Under the pieces are notes generated by a model. It saw nothing but the letters and a program-made list of their open reading frames with translations, was not told where the DNA came from and did no database searches. The translations under genes and the position numbers were made by a program. A DNA stretch of 64,000 nt from Eutrigla gurnardus (Eukaryota; Chordata; Actinopteri; Perciformes; Triglidae). Where the stretch lies: the NCBI GenBank assembly GCA_963514095.1, contig OY741270.1, positions 19,690,554 to 19,754,553 of the forward strand. Direction: 5' to 3'. This document shows, piece after piece, positions 46,983 to 58,680 of this stretch (positions are counted from its first letter, which is position 1; every line of letters begins with the position of its first letter).

Positions 46983-47012
46983 TCAATACATCAAATTGTA
47001 TTGATGTATTGA
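46983..47012. repeat. Perfect inverted repeat, 12-bp arms, 6-base loop
   Basis: TCAATACATCAA (46983-46994), loop ATTGTA, TTGATGTATTGA (47001-47012). It would form a perfect AT-rich hairpin. The stem is too short for a microRNA precursor and there is no GC-rich stem or T-run typical of a terminator. Confidence 0.95.
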
Positions 47013-47529
47013 CATGCACCAATGTATGCTAGCTCTTTCTGCAAAGCCCCATAAATTGGCTTTAAGCCAGCGTGTTTAGGTCACATGGTGATTTATTGCT
47101 GGTATCAAAATTGCAGGGCTGACCCCTTTCACACATACAGACACAAGACATGTTAACTACACTCTTTACCGAGCTATTTTCAGCATAAATAATACAATTC
47201 ACTGTCACATTTAAAAAGAGGCAAAAAAGGCAAAACCGGTGACCCTGCTCTTTTTTTTTATGTTGGCCTTGCATAAAATGTCTTTACACGCTCATAGAAA
47301 CAAGCAAGACATCCACTTCAAGGAAGAAGACATTATGGCAAAATAAAAAATTCTGTTTTTTTGGTTTTCCTTCTGAATCAAACCCTGCAATGGATTTTGT
47401 GCACCGGCTAACACTACTCAATAACTGAAAGCTCTTGATACATGTCATGAAGCATGAACTCTGTCTGCTGATAATGAAACAGGTGACTGCTGTATGGCTT
47501 CAGAATAGTCTCAAATGCACAGTTTAATG

Positions 47530-47531
<2 letters not shown>
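47013..47531. other. Unassigned non-coding stretch
   Basis: No gene or clear repeat apart from short T/A runs. Confidence 0.6.
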
Positions 47532-47596
<65 letters not shown>

Positions 47597-47600
47597 GTGT
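47532..47600. repeat. (TG)34 microsatellite
   Basis: A TG array of 69 bp with a single GC break near 47592. Confidence 0.97.
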
Positions 47601-48228
47601 CATCCTTGTGTGGCTCTTTCACAAGGCTCCTGTCAGGTCCGTAATTGACAGTCTAAGTGGGGCAGCCGAGAGGCCAGGCCCTGTTAATTTATTTTCTCAG
47701 ACTCTCCATCCATATTTATGAGCCCCTGCTGTTTTGTCTATCACCACCGATCAAACTTACTGTGTAATTGTACTCGCTACAGCGAGAGAGAGCCACGTGC
47801 GAGTGGTCACTCGGCCCGCAACGTTCGCATTAGTCTTTATTATTTCATTAATTCGCAGGCCCAGGCAGGAGAGAAACACGGAGAGGCAGAGAAAGATGCC
47901 ATTGGCGAGCCATGATTAGAGATCAGGAATAGAATAAGCTGCCAGAATCAGGTCATTATGCCAGCACCCTCTTGATCTGGCTGCAAACTAATTGCTGTGG
48001 CTCCTGTGGGTGTGTGGGTCCCATCTCCTTTTTCGCCTTAATAGCCATGTCTATCACAGTGTGGCACAAACTCATTCATCATAAACCGTCATTAGCGCCA
48101 TGATATTCTAAACCCTAAGCTGAGGGGGAAACGCACCCTAATTTAAACCAATAATAATCAGCACTATGCATCATTTGGCTGCAATGTAAGATCACCTGCT
48201 ACACTTTAAGTCCAATGTGTTGAATCGC

Positions 48229-48253
48229 TATATATATATATATATTTATATAT
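48229..48253. repeat. (TA)n microsatellite
   Basis: TA array with one TTTA break. Confidence 0.93.
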
Positions 48254-48866
48254 TGACACCAGCAGGGGAAATTTGCTGCCGAGGCTTGTTGGTGTTTACC
48301 TCCAGTCATCCCCCTTTAATTAATTTAATTTGTTTACAAACTAACCTCAAGGAAATATTTGCTGGAGAGACCTTGATGTTTGTGGTGGTGGTGGGGGGGG
48401 CATACCTGTACCGTCAGGGGTAATAGTGTAATTATGTGCTATTTTGATCCTGCAAACATACATTCATTTCCATTCATTATGACTTGTTATGTTTTCATCA
48501 AAACAACACTGCAGGCTGATGTAAGCATGCATAATGGGGATTACTGTAAGTGGCCTGGTGTCGGCCAGCTCCAGTTTCTTTCTGAAGCGTCACTGAAAAA
48601 AAAAAAAAAGTCATCTCAGCATCCGTTGACGTAGACCGGCGCTCACTTGGAGTCGAGTTTAGGATTGTGGGATTAAGTAACGTTTGTGACATTCTTTATT
48701 TTTTTGCTCTGCGGTTGCTCTGGAAGAGATATTTAAGTATCATGAATTTTTATATATTTTTTTGTATTAGGGTCCAGAGACTAACAATGCATACTTAAAA
48801 GGCAGCACTTAATGTGCCCCGGATAAATCATTTAAGTCGCTCACTTACTGGAGCTCAAAAGCTTTA

Positions 48867-48874
48867 ATTTGCAT
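48867..48874 (-). promoter_or_regulatory. Octamer motif ATTTGCAT
   Basis: A perfect octamer in AT-rich unique sequence. Confidence 0.35.
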
Positions 48875-49869
48875 GTTGTTTTCACATTTTCATTCTCCTC
48901 TCTTTTTCTCCTTCAAAATCTCTGATTGAGTGCAGTTGCTTAATGGCTGCATTGTGAGTTATAAACTACAAAAACAAATTCTCTTCAGTCCAAATGAAAC
49001 TTACTCCGATATGGCTTCCCAGCATGCATTGATGATTATAGAAACCCTCCCCGTGAAATTGTCTTTGTAATTGTCTCACTGCTCATAAGCCAGATACTTC
49101 CCTAATAAACCAAAGTGAGGAGACACAGAAGGCATTAAGATAACCTTGCCGAGTAAAATTGCTCCCACAAATGTTTCCAATCCTACATTTTTACGAACTG
49201 TCCCTTTTTTATTTGGTTGTTTTTACCAATGTATGGATGTATTCCTCATTTGACCATTGTGCCGACATCACACACACAAAAGAAAGGCTACAAAGTAAAG
49301 GGTCTGTCCTGCAGCCTGTTTTTCAGCACTTTAAGTGGATCCTTTAGGTTGTAAAGCAGTATGGTGACTATTCTTGTATTCAACAACAATGCAAAGCACT
49401 TAAGTGGTTAGCATCAGACAGTAAAAGTCCAGGCCTATAATTTCCACATCTATAGCGAAACATACCGTCTTTACAGTCTGTTTACCACACACAACACGCC
49501 GCTGTCGTCCTCCCAGGGCATCACTTTCAGACTGAAACTGTTCTGGGGCCAGTCTCAGATCTATTTTCTTCCCCTCCTAGAATATTTGTCTGCTTGCATG
49601 CTTTAAAAAAATAAAGTTTTAACATAATCGGTTACTTCAAGGAACAAGGAGAAGTGAGAGAGAGAGAGAGATGAAGGGAAGATATAAGGAAATTAATTAA
49701 GGAGAGGAACTCCAGACTTCTGGAATGTGCCCCGGGTGGAAACATGTCATGGAATTGACTTCCCTGAGAACAGAGGTTCAACCCGCATGCCTTGATTAAT
49801 CAATGCGCCGTGTTTTCTCCCCTACTTGAACCCAAGGCCAAGCCATATTTCACGGAAGAAAAAAAATTG

Positions 49870-50480
49870 AGCGGCGGACTGACACGGGGTTGACCGTTAA
49901 AAACCGAAAGGTAATTAGGAGCCGCTGGAAGACGCTCCATAAAAGACAACGGGTCAGACACCTTCGATGCTGGTAACAGACGAACAGAACCGCCGGCTGC
50001 CTGCAGACGAAGCGGAGACACCACAGGAATACGGCGGTTGAAAGGAGAGATGAGGCGAGTTCTCACCCGATCTGTTATGAATTCACCGCGTTTGCGAGTG
50101 TGCAAATTTTTGATAAATAATACCTTCACATCGGGGCGGTAATTTGATTTCCTATGAGGTAATCTAAAACTAATTGACACAAGGATTGAGTGAGCAACGC
50201 GTTGACGTTAAAGCTTCCTGGCACGGCACCCGCGGCGAGATGAACGCATCACCACTTGTGATGCCCGTCGGATTCGGTTGAGGCAGCTTTCCTCTCCCAT
50301 CCAATAACGTGACGTCTTTCTACAAAGATCTGTCCCGTTTTCGCTGCCATTTCTCGCACAACACGAGCTACCGTCGTCCGGGCGATGCAGGTGAGCAACG
50401 CGAGAACACCGGAGAGTGAAGCTTTAGTCGAGGAGCCAAGGGAAGACGAGGCCCATCAGTTAGTCATTTTGCTTAAATGC
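49870..50480 (+). promoter_or_regulatory. CpG-dense patch, possible orphan promoter
   Basis: CpG density rises sharply here. By hand I count roughly 30 CpG in about 310 bp from 50195 to 50505, far above its surroundings. It holds CCAATAACGTGACGTCT (CCAAT box plus CRE-like TGACGTCT, 50299-50315), GCTGCCATTTCTC (YY1-like) and a donor-like GATGCAG|GTGAGC at 50385-50397. A non-coding RNA or an upstream exon could start here. No coding exon is visible: the 126-codon minus-strand frame at 49800-50180 has no domain. Confidence 0.3.
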
Positions 50481-50631
50481 CTTCGCCGCAGTACGCCGCT
50501 GGTTAGAGGTCCCCTTTTTTTTATTACACAACTGTTATGAAATCTGCCAAGGAGCATCTCTTCTTGGCTCTGTGGTTAATGTAGCTTGAAAAGCAAATGG
50601 TCAGACATTCATTCTTCCACGCTCTCCTCAT

Positions 50632-50632
<1 letters not shown>
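50481..50632. other. Short unassigned stretch
   Basis: T-run at 50513-50522, no gene. Confidence 0.6.

Positions 50633-50679
<47 letters not shown>
50633..50679. repeat. (AG)23 microsatellite
   Basis: A perfect AG array of 47 bp. Confidence 0.97.
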
Positions 50680-50681
<2 letters not shown>

Positions 50682-50786
50682 CATACTTCTTCTCCTTCTC
50701 AGACAAGTATTTTGATGTTTGTATGCATAGTGAGAGGAGGAGAGGGAGCTGCCATTTGCACTGTAAGCATTTCAGGGCCGCTGATG

Positions 50787-50808
50787 AAAAAAAAAAAAAA
50801 AAAAAAAA
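50787..50808. repeat. (A)22 homopolymer
   Basis: Twenty-two consecutive A. Confidence 0.95.
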
Positions 50809-53319
50809 CAGCCGCCGTTATTAAATCTATATTTAGATCTATAGGGTAGAGCAGCCCAGACCCTGTTGCATGGGACTCAGTTGTCATATTAATGCCTGTA
50901 ATTGAATCATCTCCAGATCGTGGAAATTGGGAAGTGTCAACATGAAATAATAATTAAGTATCATAAAAAAAGGAGGGGAGGACGAGAAAAAGGGAAAAGG
51001 CCACAACTGATGATTCTGTGCACGAGACAGCATGAAAAAGGAATTAGACAGCCATAATTCCACTTCTGCGGGTGTATGGATTTCCAGTGATAGGCGTCTG
51101 CATCACATAGATGGTGACTACAGATAGCCACTAGGATCAATTCACACTGGAATACAGGTGGTGGCATGCATGTAAAGAAATAATAATTAAAAAAAACAGT
51201 TTAAATTTCCAAAACAAGATGCATTAGGTCAACCTCTTCTATCACCGGTCCAGGGTTGCACGAGGAGCCGCCGTGGCGGACTCGCAGACCTTCCAGATGG
51301 CATCCGCAGCATATGTGGCATGACCTTCTGCAGGCGCGGGTACACGGGGGCATCGAGTCACCGTGCAAACAGCAGGCGGGGTCCTCAGATGTGTGTGGCC
51401 CCCCCGGGGACACGGCGGCAGAATGAGATGCCCATCACTCTGTGGCTCTGCAGATGCTCCTCACAACTGCCAGGCTTTCAGCTTCATTAGGCCTGGATCA
51501 GATACATACAGAGGAGTGCAGCCCGAGGCTATCGCTGCAGCCTCCCTGCGATGCACACACACACACACACACATTTGGATTCATTTCTAAAAAGGAGCCA
51601 ATTTCATCAGTGCAAGGATGTGATGGCGAGGGATTTATTTTTTTCCCTGTTATGAATATGTGCAGGGGAGAGGAGATAAAACCCTTGTGACATGAAGGAG
51701 TGAGTGAATGCGTACTGTATGAATACAGAAACCCTTTAATGAACACTGGGAGGGAATGTGTTTCAAGTTTGACCAAATTACGATGGAACCCGGTGATATG
51801 GGAATGTCATTCATGCTGGTGTATCTTAGCTGCTTAGGGAGATGTTGCTTCTTTTTTGTTTTCTTTTTTTTTCAATAAAATGACTGACAAGAAGCTTGTG
51901 GAGACGGTGACAAACAGACAGGGAAGACTGGCATCGAGAGGTCTTACTCCGACTCATTATCCTCTTACCGTGAAGCCCCCCTAACACCTTGGTGGAATAG
52001 GAACACTTCCTCCTCGTGAGCAGTCGGACTTGTATTCATCACCGGTGGAAACATTCCCCACCATGCAATATGTAATTAGTGTGTAATCCCCTGCCTTTTT
52101 AAAATGAGACCAAAAAATGATGATGCGGAACCATAATGAGATATTAATTCAGAAACACTGCAGATAGGCATTTATTTTCTTTCTTTTTTTCTCCCCCTCT
52201 CCTCCCCACCTCAATAAAGCAATGCCGCATGAATTATTACAACGCTTTAATGTAGATATGGTTATTACAGCAATTTGTATGGGCAACCAGTGTTTCATTT
52301 CCGCTTCTGTCTGTCTTTTTCTCATTAAAACCTCAATCCCTATCTGTCACTTAGTTGTCTGTTTGTTTGGAATTATTTAGTGGGCGCAAAAAGACATAAA
52401 AGAAGATGCAGAGATACAAATATTGCACACATTTCTTGCCAGAAAGAAAACGCACAGACGTTTCCCAGCCCGGCTCCCTGAATGTCGTCATGTGTGCCAA
52501 TCGTGAGCATTTGGCTCAATCATGTAAAATATGTCCCAGGTGATGGAAGCAGGTGGTCCACAATTTAATCCCCTCCTCCAGCTCCCAATGCTGTTCCACC
52601 CTCCGAGGTTGTGGATGTATGTATGTGTGCGTCGATCTGGTGCATTTCAGATTGAATATTTGAATTAGACAGAAACGATTCCATTGAGTTCCCACTTTAG
52701 ATTAAAGGGGGTTTTGGGCAGCTACAAATGAAAAACGAGGGCAGAGAATGGAAGAGTGTTGTGTCCAAATGTGATTAATATGAAGGCTTGTATTTGAATA
52801 TTTTGCCAATTCATCAAGAAGCCAACAACAATTTATCTTAGCTGGATTTTGGTTCTGCGTTCTTGGCTTTTTTTTTTTACGTGAGATTTCACCAATTGCT
52901 ATTAAATTACGACACGCATTACAATGTCTCGCTGAAAATCCCACGTTATTTTCAGCATTCATCAAAACGCCACAAAGGTGCTTATTTGGGTGATTCCAGT
53001 TGCAGTGCAGATGTTCTTGCTGATGGTTTTTTTCCAGGTGAAATGTCCCTTCAAACAGACATTTGAAGGTTTTTTTGGGCAAGAAAGTTCAAGACAAGTA
53101 ATTTTATACTTCAGTAAAAAATATGGCTTTGCCTTCCAACATTGATTTGGTGCTGAAACATATTTGTCACCAGCACCGTTTCATATCTTACATTAGAAGG
53201 GGGACGTACTCTCCGATTGCATTTTTGGCAGTGTGTCAAGAGTGTAATTGAGCATGTGTGCTTGTGTGTTGGAGTGCGTGTGTGTTTTTTAGGGGTGTGG
53301 ATGTGGGTGTGTGTGTGGA
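50809..53319. other. Non-coding stretch
   Basis: No gene is seen. A CA run lies at 51554-51572 and a T-run at 52869-52878. The 126-codon minus-strand frame at 52702-53082 has no domain. Positions 52050-52400 and 52640-53200 are AT-rich and mostly unique. Confidence 0.5.
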
Positions 53320-53336
53320 GGGGGGGGGGGGGGGGG
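53320..53336. repeat. (G)17 homopolymer
   Basis: Seventeen consecutive G, preceded by a GTGTG-rich stretch from about 53262. Confidence 0.95.
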
Positions 53337-53809
53337 TCATCCTGTTGCCTGGTAACAAGCCTCAGATTGACAAAGGAAGAGCAATTTAGGACTACTTTCC
53401 CCAGAAATCAATACAACAGGCCTGATGTGATGATGTGAGATTAGCCAAGGGAGAAAAGCCAATGTATTTGGCAGGGGGTTACTTCATAACCAGGAGAAGA
53501 GGGTGTGGAGGAGATTGCATCTGAAACATTGAATATAAAGATATAAGGTCTGGGAACCCAGCTTCTGAAAACTCACTAAAAATGAGACTTCCCTCAGCCC
53601 CTCGTTTCCCTCGGGTAATGAGAACTTTAGCAAAGTGAACACTCGCGGGAGGAAAGAATCTGATTTTAGCTTTCTTCTTTAATACCGTCTGTCAGACTAA
53701 GGCCACTATCGCCCTGGGCGAGGAAATGCAGTTCATGGCTGTAATATTTGTAAGGATTGGAGTGAGAGAGAAATGGAAGTAAAACTCGAGGATATCTGTA
53801 TTCATGCAG
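53337..53809. other. Unassigned non-coding stretch
   Basis: Unique-looking, with no gene and no repeat. Confidence 0.6.

Positions 53810-53836
<27 letters not shown>
53810..53836. repeat. (CT)13 microsatellite
   Basis: A perfect CT array directly upstream of an interspersed-repeat fragment. Confidence 0.95.
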
Positions 53837-53839
<3 letters not shown>

Positions 53840-53840
<1 letters not shown>

Positions 53841-54030
53841 ATAAAATATTACTCAATTACTGTACTTAAGTGAAGTAGCACACTTGTACTAGAGTATTTC
53901 CACTTCATGCTAGTTCACACCTTTTACTCACTACGTCTCAGACATTTATCTGACAGCTTTGGTGACTTTACAGCATCAGGTTAATTAAACACAAGATAGT
54001 CAAATAATATATGATGATGTATTGATAGGG
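53840..54030 (+). mobile_element. Second fragment of the TACTTTACTT-type fish repeat
   Basis: TACTCAATTACTGTACTTAA, GTATTTCCACTTCATGCTAG, ACATTTATCTGACAGCTTTG and GTGACTTTACAG follow the consensus order I remember for this repeat. ATATGATGATGTATTGATAG at its end also fits. It covers a neighbouring, partly different section of the element from the fragment at 18929-19040. Non-coding. Confidence 0.6.
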
Positions 54031-55791
54031 ATTACGTTTCCTTCTCCTTTGAAAACATTAAAACACTTGCTTTTTTTTTTTAACATACCCATAACGTTTT
54101 TTTTTTGTTTTTTTTTAAATCGATCTTCACATTTCTAAAATTCTATTCAGGGCGACTTGCAAAGCAAAAATGACCAGCTGATGCTGCTGATAGAGGCAAT
54201 TCTTCTGACTTAATTTGATATAATGTCCAATCCAAAAGCATTATGTTGGTTGTATATGAATACTTGTACACTACTTTATGTAGGCATAGCTTCGACCAGT
54301 GTATGAGAACGGCCTGTCCAATTGGATTTGTGTTTCTGGCCACCAGGGGAACAATGTTTTACTTCTGTTTTGGTCAGCAACAACAAGGGAAACATCAGGT
54401 TCTTTAGCTGCAACATTCTGCACTATGTTCACCTGCTCGTCACTAACCTTGTTTGGAGGTATGGTGCTGGGCGGGTAGTGCACAGTAGGTTTTAACAGAA
54501 CATTCTTGCTTAAAGAAACTGCAAAGTAGCCAAATGTGTTCCATTCCTTTAACATTTAGCAGTAAACCTAGCCTTTTGAACCGTTACTATTATACATTAC
54601 ATCACATTAAAGATTTAGCTTAACAGTTTGTCATTTACTTGCATTGAATATTTCTGTGGACACATTTTGTTGATTTCTAACAATTTAACATTCAGGCAAG
54701 AATCAGGAGGATTCACTTGGTTTTTGGACTATAGAGCCAGCAAAGTGGGAAGCCAACCACCTGCCTGCTTGTCATAGATAACAGACAGTTAAGTAACCAT
54801 GAGATAGTGTCTTTCTGTTGACCACTACAGAAGTTAGCTCTCGTGTAAAAGCTGCAGCGCACATTTGTTTGTATGTGTTTATGTCTGAGCCCTGTGAGAC
54901 CTCCAAAGCATGCTGGGATGGGCTCAATGAACAGAGCCAGAACAGAATAAACAGTCATAGAGGGGTGGGTGATTTATGCACACTGTTTTTGTTTTTGGAA
55001 CAACCTTGTACAGATTTGTTGCAGACGTGCATTTTCTTGCTAATATAACGCAGCGTTAATATTATGCTTCACGCAGACATCTTTTTCTCCATGTGTGAAA
55101 AGAGCTATTTGAAACCCTGTTATGAAAAATTCCATTTGAACCACAATGCTGTAATCCAACCAGGAGGTCAGCAGTGCTGTGTGACAGAGTTACAGAGGAA
55201 CGTGTTAAGTGACCCTTATTGATTTGTCCTCAGAAGACAAATATTACTGCCATTTGTCCCCTGGCAGGAGGTAATTGTGAACCCTATAGAGTACATATGT
55301 GGAGGTCTTAGCCAGGCCTGGAAGGTATAGGTTTCTGAGAAGAAGGCCAGCGAGACACACACACTGACCAGAAAGGCTACAGATAAGTAGGTAGAAGGAA
55401 TGAAAACGAGAGACGGTTACACACACAATGACTAATCTGGACGACTGGAAGAATAGATGAAGGATTAGAGAGAGAGAGAGAGAAACGTTCACACAGGCTT
55501 CTCTCCGATTATGGTCCGGTGTAATCAGACTCCTGTAAGGCCGGACAGTGGAAGCTCTTGATGGGCAGGAATGTTGGATCCTGAGAACACAGAGAGCAGA
55601 TTGATGGTGGAACCGAGGAACGGGGGGGAGGAATGTATCGACTCCTGGGCCAGTGGGAACGGAACGGCAGAGAGAGGATCACTGTGACCTGTGCTGACAC
55701 CTCTGTCATCACACGTCCTCCGTCTCAAGCCACGGGGAAGAGGGGATGAAGGGAGAAGGAGGGACTAGAGGAGGAGGAGGAAAGAGGAGGT
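54031..55791. other. Non-coding stretch
   Basis: No gene is seen. T-runs lie near 54070-54081, 54099-54108 and 54110-54117. A GA run lies at 55467-55482. Positions 54335-54349 read CCACCAGGGGAAC, a partial CTCF-like word. Frames reach 94 codons without domains. Purine-rich sequence leads to a G12 run at 55792-55803. Confidence 0.55.
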
Positions 55792-55803
55792 GGGGGGGGG
55801 GGG
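55792..55803. repeat. (G)12 homopolymer after polypurine tract
   Basis: Twelve consecutive G following GAGGAGGAGGAAAGAGGAGG. Confidence 0.94.
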
Positions 55804-56198
55804 TTAGAGGTGGGTTCTCCTCAGCCTGACAGCAGGAGGCAGAAAGTGTCCAGAGGAAAAGCATGTTACCCCTGCAGGAAATCTATACCAACACGAACGA
55901 ACGATGCAAAATCTCAATTCTTTCAAATTAAAAACATGACCGGACGTGTTAAAACTGACCTTTAAAGACCTTTTTATCTGTGCCGTGCAAACAAAAGGAG
56001 AATAATGGACAAGGTGAGACATTCACTGTCACATCAGCTCGTCAGCAGCGGCAAATCGGCTCTCATATCAAGTCCATAATCAATTAATTGATCAGCGTGC
56101 GGGATGAAGTCGGGCAGAAACGAAGTAACCCGGGAGAAATGAACTCCGGAGTCTTTCTGCTTGTTTTCCCTCCACGATGATGAGGCAATCAGCCCTAA

Positions 56199-56202
<4 letters not shown>

Positions 56203-56240
<38 letters not shown>
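56203..56240. repeat. (CT)19 microsatellite
   Basis: A perfect CT array of 38 bp. The flanks (55804-56202 and 56241-56780) hold no gene; the 114-codon frame across the array is an artefact. Confidence 0.97.
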
Positions 56241-56243
<3 letters not shown>

Positions 56244-56782
56244 ATTTACCAATGTCTGGATCATTAGTCTGCCAGACCGGCCCTTCTGGACTGATGTCTC
56301 CGTGTCAGGACCCACAGCATTAGACCGCCGCTCAGGTGCCATAATTCACCTCGGCATGGGCAAGGGGTCAATAGAGAGAAGAGGCCGGCTGGCCATTAGC
56401 TACTCAGAGAAAGACAGCGAGGTTGTGTCGGGGTCAGCGAGGGTCACCGTTGTTAAGCACAGCGCTGCGGCAGCGGGCGGCGGCAGGAAGCGGCGTTGGC
56501 ATTAAAATGAAAAGGAATGGAACACGGAACAAAAAGTAGGAATCGGTTCATTATGAGGCTTGAACTGGTCGTCTGGAAGGATGAGAGGGGGCTGAGCTCG
56601 GCTGAGGAAATAATAAGTGGGCCCTATTGTTACTACTGAGGTGAGGCTACAATATGGCGTGGCTTGGTTTAGCCATTAGGTAGCACTTCCTGCAATTTCA
56701 ATTTCCTTTATTCCATCATCATCTGTCCACTTTTTTTTCCAGGAGTCCTTGGGGGAACATATTAATCAGACTAAGAGTTTAG

Positions 56783-56998
56783 AGACATGCTAGCGGCTCT
56801 GTGGGACTGTACTTAGAGACCGCAATGCCTTAAGCAAAAATTGCTAATACTAGAATGGTTCTCACTGTGGCGATGCTAACATGTTTACTTTAGGTTGGTG
56901 TATTAGCATGCTTAAATGTTGTAATAATCACGATAAACAAAACAAAATATAGCTGAGGCTGATGGGAATATCATTTGTGTCCAAACAATTGGACCTTA
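56783..56998 (+). mobile_element. Relic of a common fish interspersed repeat
   Basis: GATGCTAACATGTTTACTTT, TATTAGCATGCTTAAATGTT, AAACAAAATATAGCTGAGGC and TGATGGGAATATCATTTGTG follow the order of a widespread fish repeat I remember (GATGCTAACATGTTAGCATGC, then ACAGCTGAGGCTGATGGGAA and TGTCATTAG). It is truncated and non-coding; the class is unknown. Confidence 0.55.
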
Positions 56999-57991
56999 CA
57001 GACCTCTTGAACGCAGCATTGCTGGCTTTTCTCACAATTGTCTTTCCGAGTCGCAGCATCGCTATTGATCACTCGCTGAATCATGACTCATGATGCACGT
57101 TGAGATATACAGTATAATACACCACATCCTGTTTTACTTGTGCTCTGCTTCCTGTCAGTTCTCAAAAACAAATGACATCATTCATTAGTTGCTGACTGGA
57201 AATTTTGTATCTATCGCCAACAGTGGATCGTGCATGTAAAAAAGAAGAAAAAAAAAAAAGAAAAAAGGAGAAGTCCATTGAAGAATCGAGTGACTCAGTC
57301 TTGGCTGGCATTTGCTGCGACTCCAATATCTGTTAACAGACTGCTTCCTGGCAGAGTTACATCAGCTCTGGCACCAGCCAGGCATATAGAGAGAGACATT
57401 CGTCAGCACTATCCTCTCTGGCTGCAGCTACCGCCATGCATCCGGCAGAGGGGGGGGTTCACAGATCAGCTGATAACTCATAGTTAGTGCCATTTATTGT
57501 AATCTGGGTCACTTATAGAATCATAATCGAGCCTAAGGCACCCATGTTATCTATTGCCAATTTTGGATAAAAGGACCATGCCTCTTTTTTTTTTATTATT
57601 TTTTACTCCAGAAAGTGGTTATAATAGCAGGTCTGTGTGTGGATGTATGTTCAATGTGACACTCTTTGTTTTATCATCCCCCGGTTTGTGCATCTGTGGG
57701 TTTGTGTTCACGCTGAATATCACTCCTGGAACATGACGGCCCCACAGACCCCCAGTGTTTAACAGGCAGGGCCCCTTCCTTGATAGAGGATATTATTCTA
57801 TGGCAAATTGCTTAATGCCGGCATTGAAGGCGAGGTGACAAGGAGAATGCAAGGAATGAATCCTCCACTTGTAATCTTGAGGCGGGATGTGTCACGCTCG
57901 GGAGTGTTATCACCGACACAGCGTGGGATGAATTCCGCCATTTTCTCTCCACAGGGCTATGACAGAGCTCCCCTTTCTCGCAGGGCCCCGA
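56999..57991. other. Non-coding stretch
   Basis: No gene is seen. An A/G-rich run lies at 57238-57269 and T-runs near 57584-57604. TTTTCTCTCCACAG|GGCTATGAC at 57942-57964 resembles an acceptor site, but the open frame after it dissolves into poly-G. Confidence 0.55.
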
Positions 57992-58007
57992 GGGGGGGGG
58001 GGGGGGG
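57992..58007. repeat. (G)16 homopolymer
   Basis: Sixteen consecutive G followed by purine-rich sequence. Confidence 0.95.
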
Positions 58008-58479
58008 AGGGAGGAAAGGGACCCCGGAGAAGGGAGCACAAAGGAGGAGGAACGGATTGACTAAGAGCTGTTGATAAACTTTCAGAATAGTTCTCTGTTG
58101 GAAGTGGCTCGGCGGCCCCATCCCGAAAGAAAGGAGGAGGGGAAAAAAACGTGGATTGAGAGAGAGAGGGATTGAAGGGTTTCCTTTTGCTTAATCAGAA
58201 GCAGCTGAGTGAAGGGCGACAAGTGCTGTTTCACCCCTTGGCTGTGTTTCAATATTTTTTTTTTTCTTTCTCTTTAAATCTATAAGATCCAAAGTAAAAG
58301 CCTGTACAGAACGACAGGCCTCAGAGCTGTTTGCCAACATAATTTCTGAGCATCGTTGCCCGCAACAGCATTATGGATTTCACCCGCGGTAAACCGTCAG
58401 TCGGGGAGAAAAATGACTCATCAAAAAACGTTGCCTTCAATCAAACACAATTTGGTGTTCTGATGGTTCACGTGAACCT
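58008..58479. other. Unassigned stretch
   Basis: Purine-rich start, a T-run at 58253-58264, no gene. Confidence 0.6.
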
Positions 58480-58680
58480 GACGGGCCCTAATAACTCAAC
58501 TTCACAAAGTAATGCTTAAATAATTACTTATGCTAATCATGATGGCTCAGGAGTGGTAGGCATTCTTTTTTTTTTTTTTGAGAGAGAGAAAGAGCAATTC
58601 TCTAATTAGCATATTTTCATTATCTCGGCCAATTAATAATTTAGAGGATCTGTAATAGACATGAATTATTAGACTCTGGT
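58480..58680. promoter_or_regulatory. Homeodomain core-motif cluster, candidate enhancer
   Basis: Within 200 bp: CCTAATAACT, TAAATAATTACTTATG, GCTAATCATGATGG, CTCTAATTAGCATATTTTC (TAATTA at 58603-58608), CCAATTAATAATTT, GTAATAGAC and GAATTATTAG. A T-run (58567-58579) and a short GA run split it. Such density of TAAT cores is typical of homeobox-responsive conserved elements. Conservation is untested. Confidence 0.35.

Larger units (their letters stand above)
47601..49869. other. AT-rich non-coding stretch
   Basis: No gene is seen; frames are under 90 codons. A TA array occupies 48229-48253, GGT repeats running into G8 lie at 48383-48400, an A-run lies at 48597-48609, and an octamer at 48867-48874. 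Positions 48700-49100 are AT-rich and unique and could hold regulatory DNA. Confidence 0.5.

Noticed and set aside
46983..47012. Pre-microRNA or terminator hairpin
   Set aside because: A 12-bp AT-rich stem is too short for a microRNA precursor, and it lacks a GC stem with a T-run.
57942..58074. Exon after TTTTCTCTCCACAG
   Set aside because: The frame dissolves into a G16 run and purine-rich sequence.
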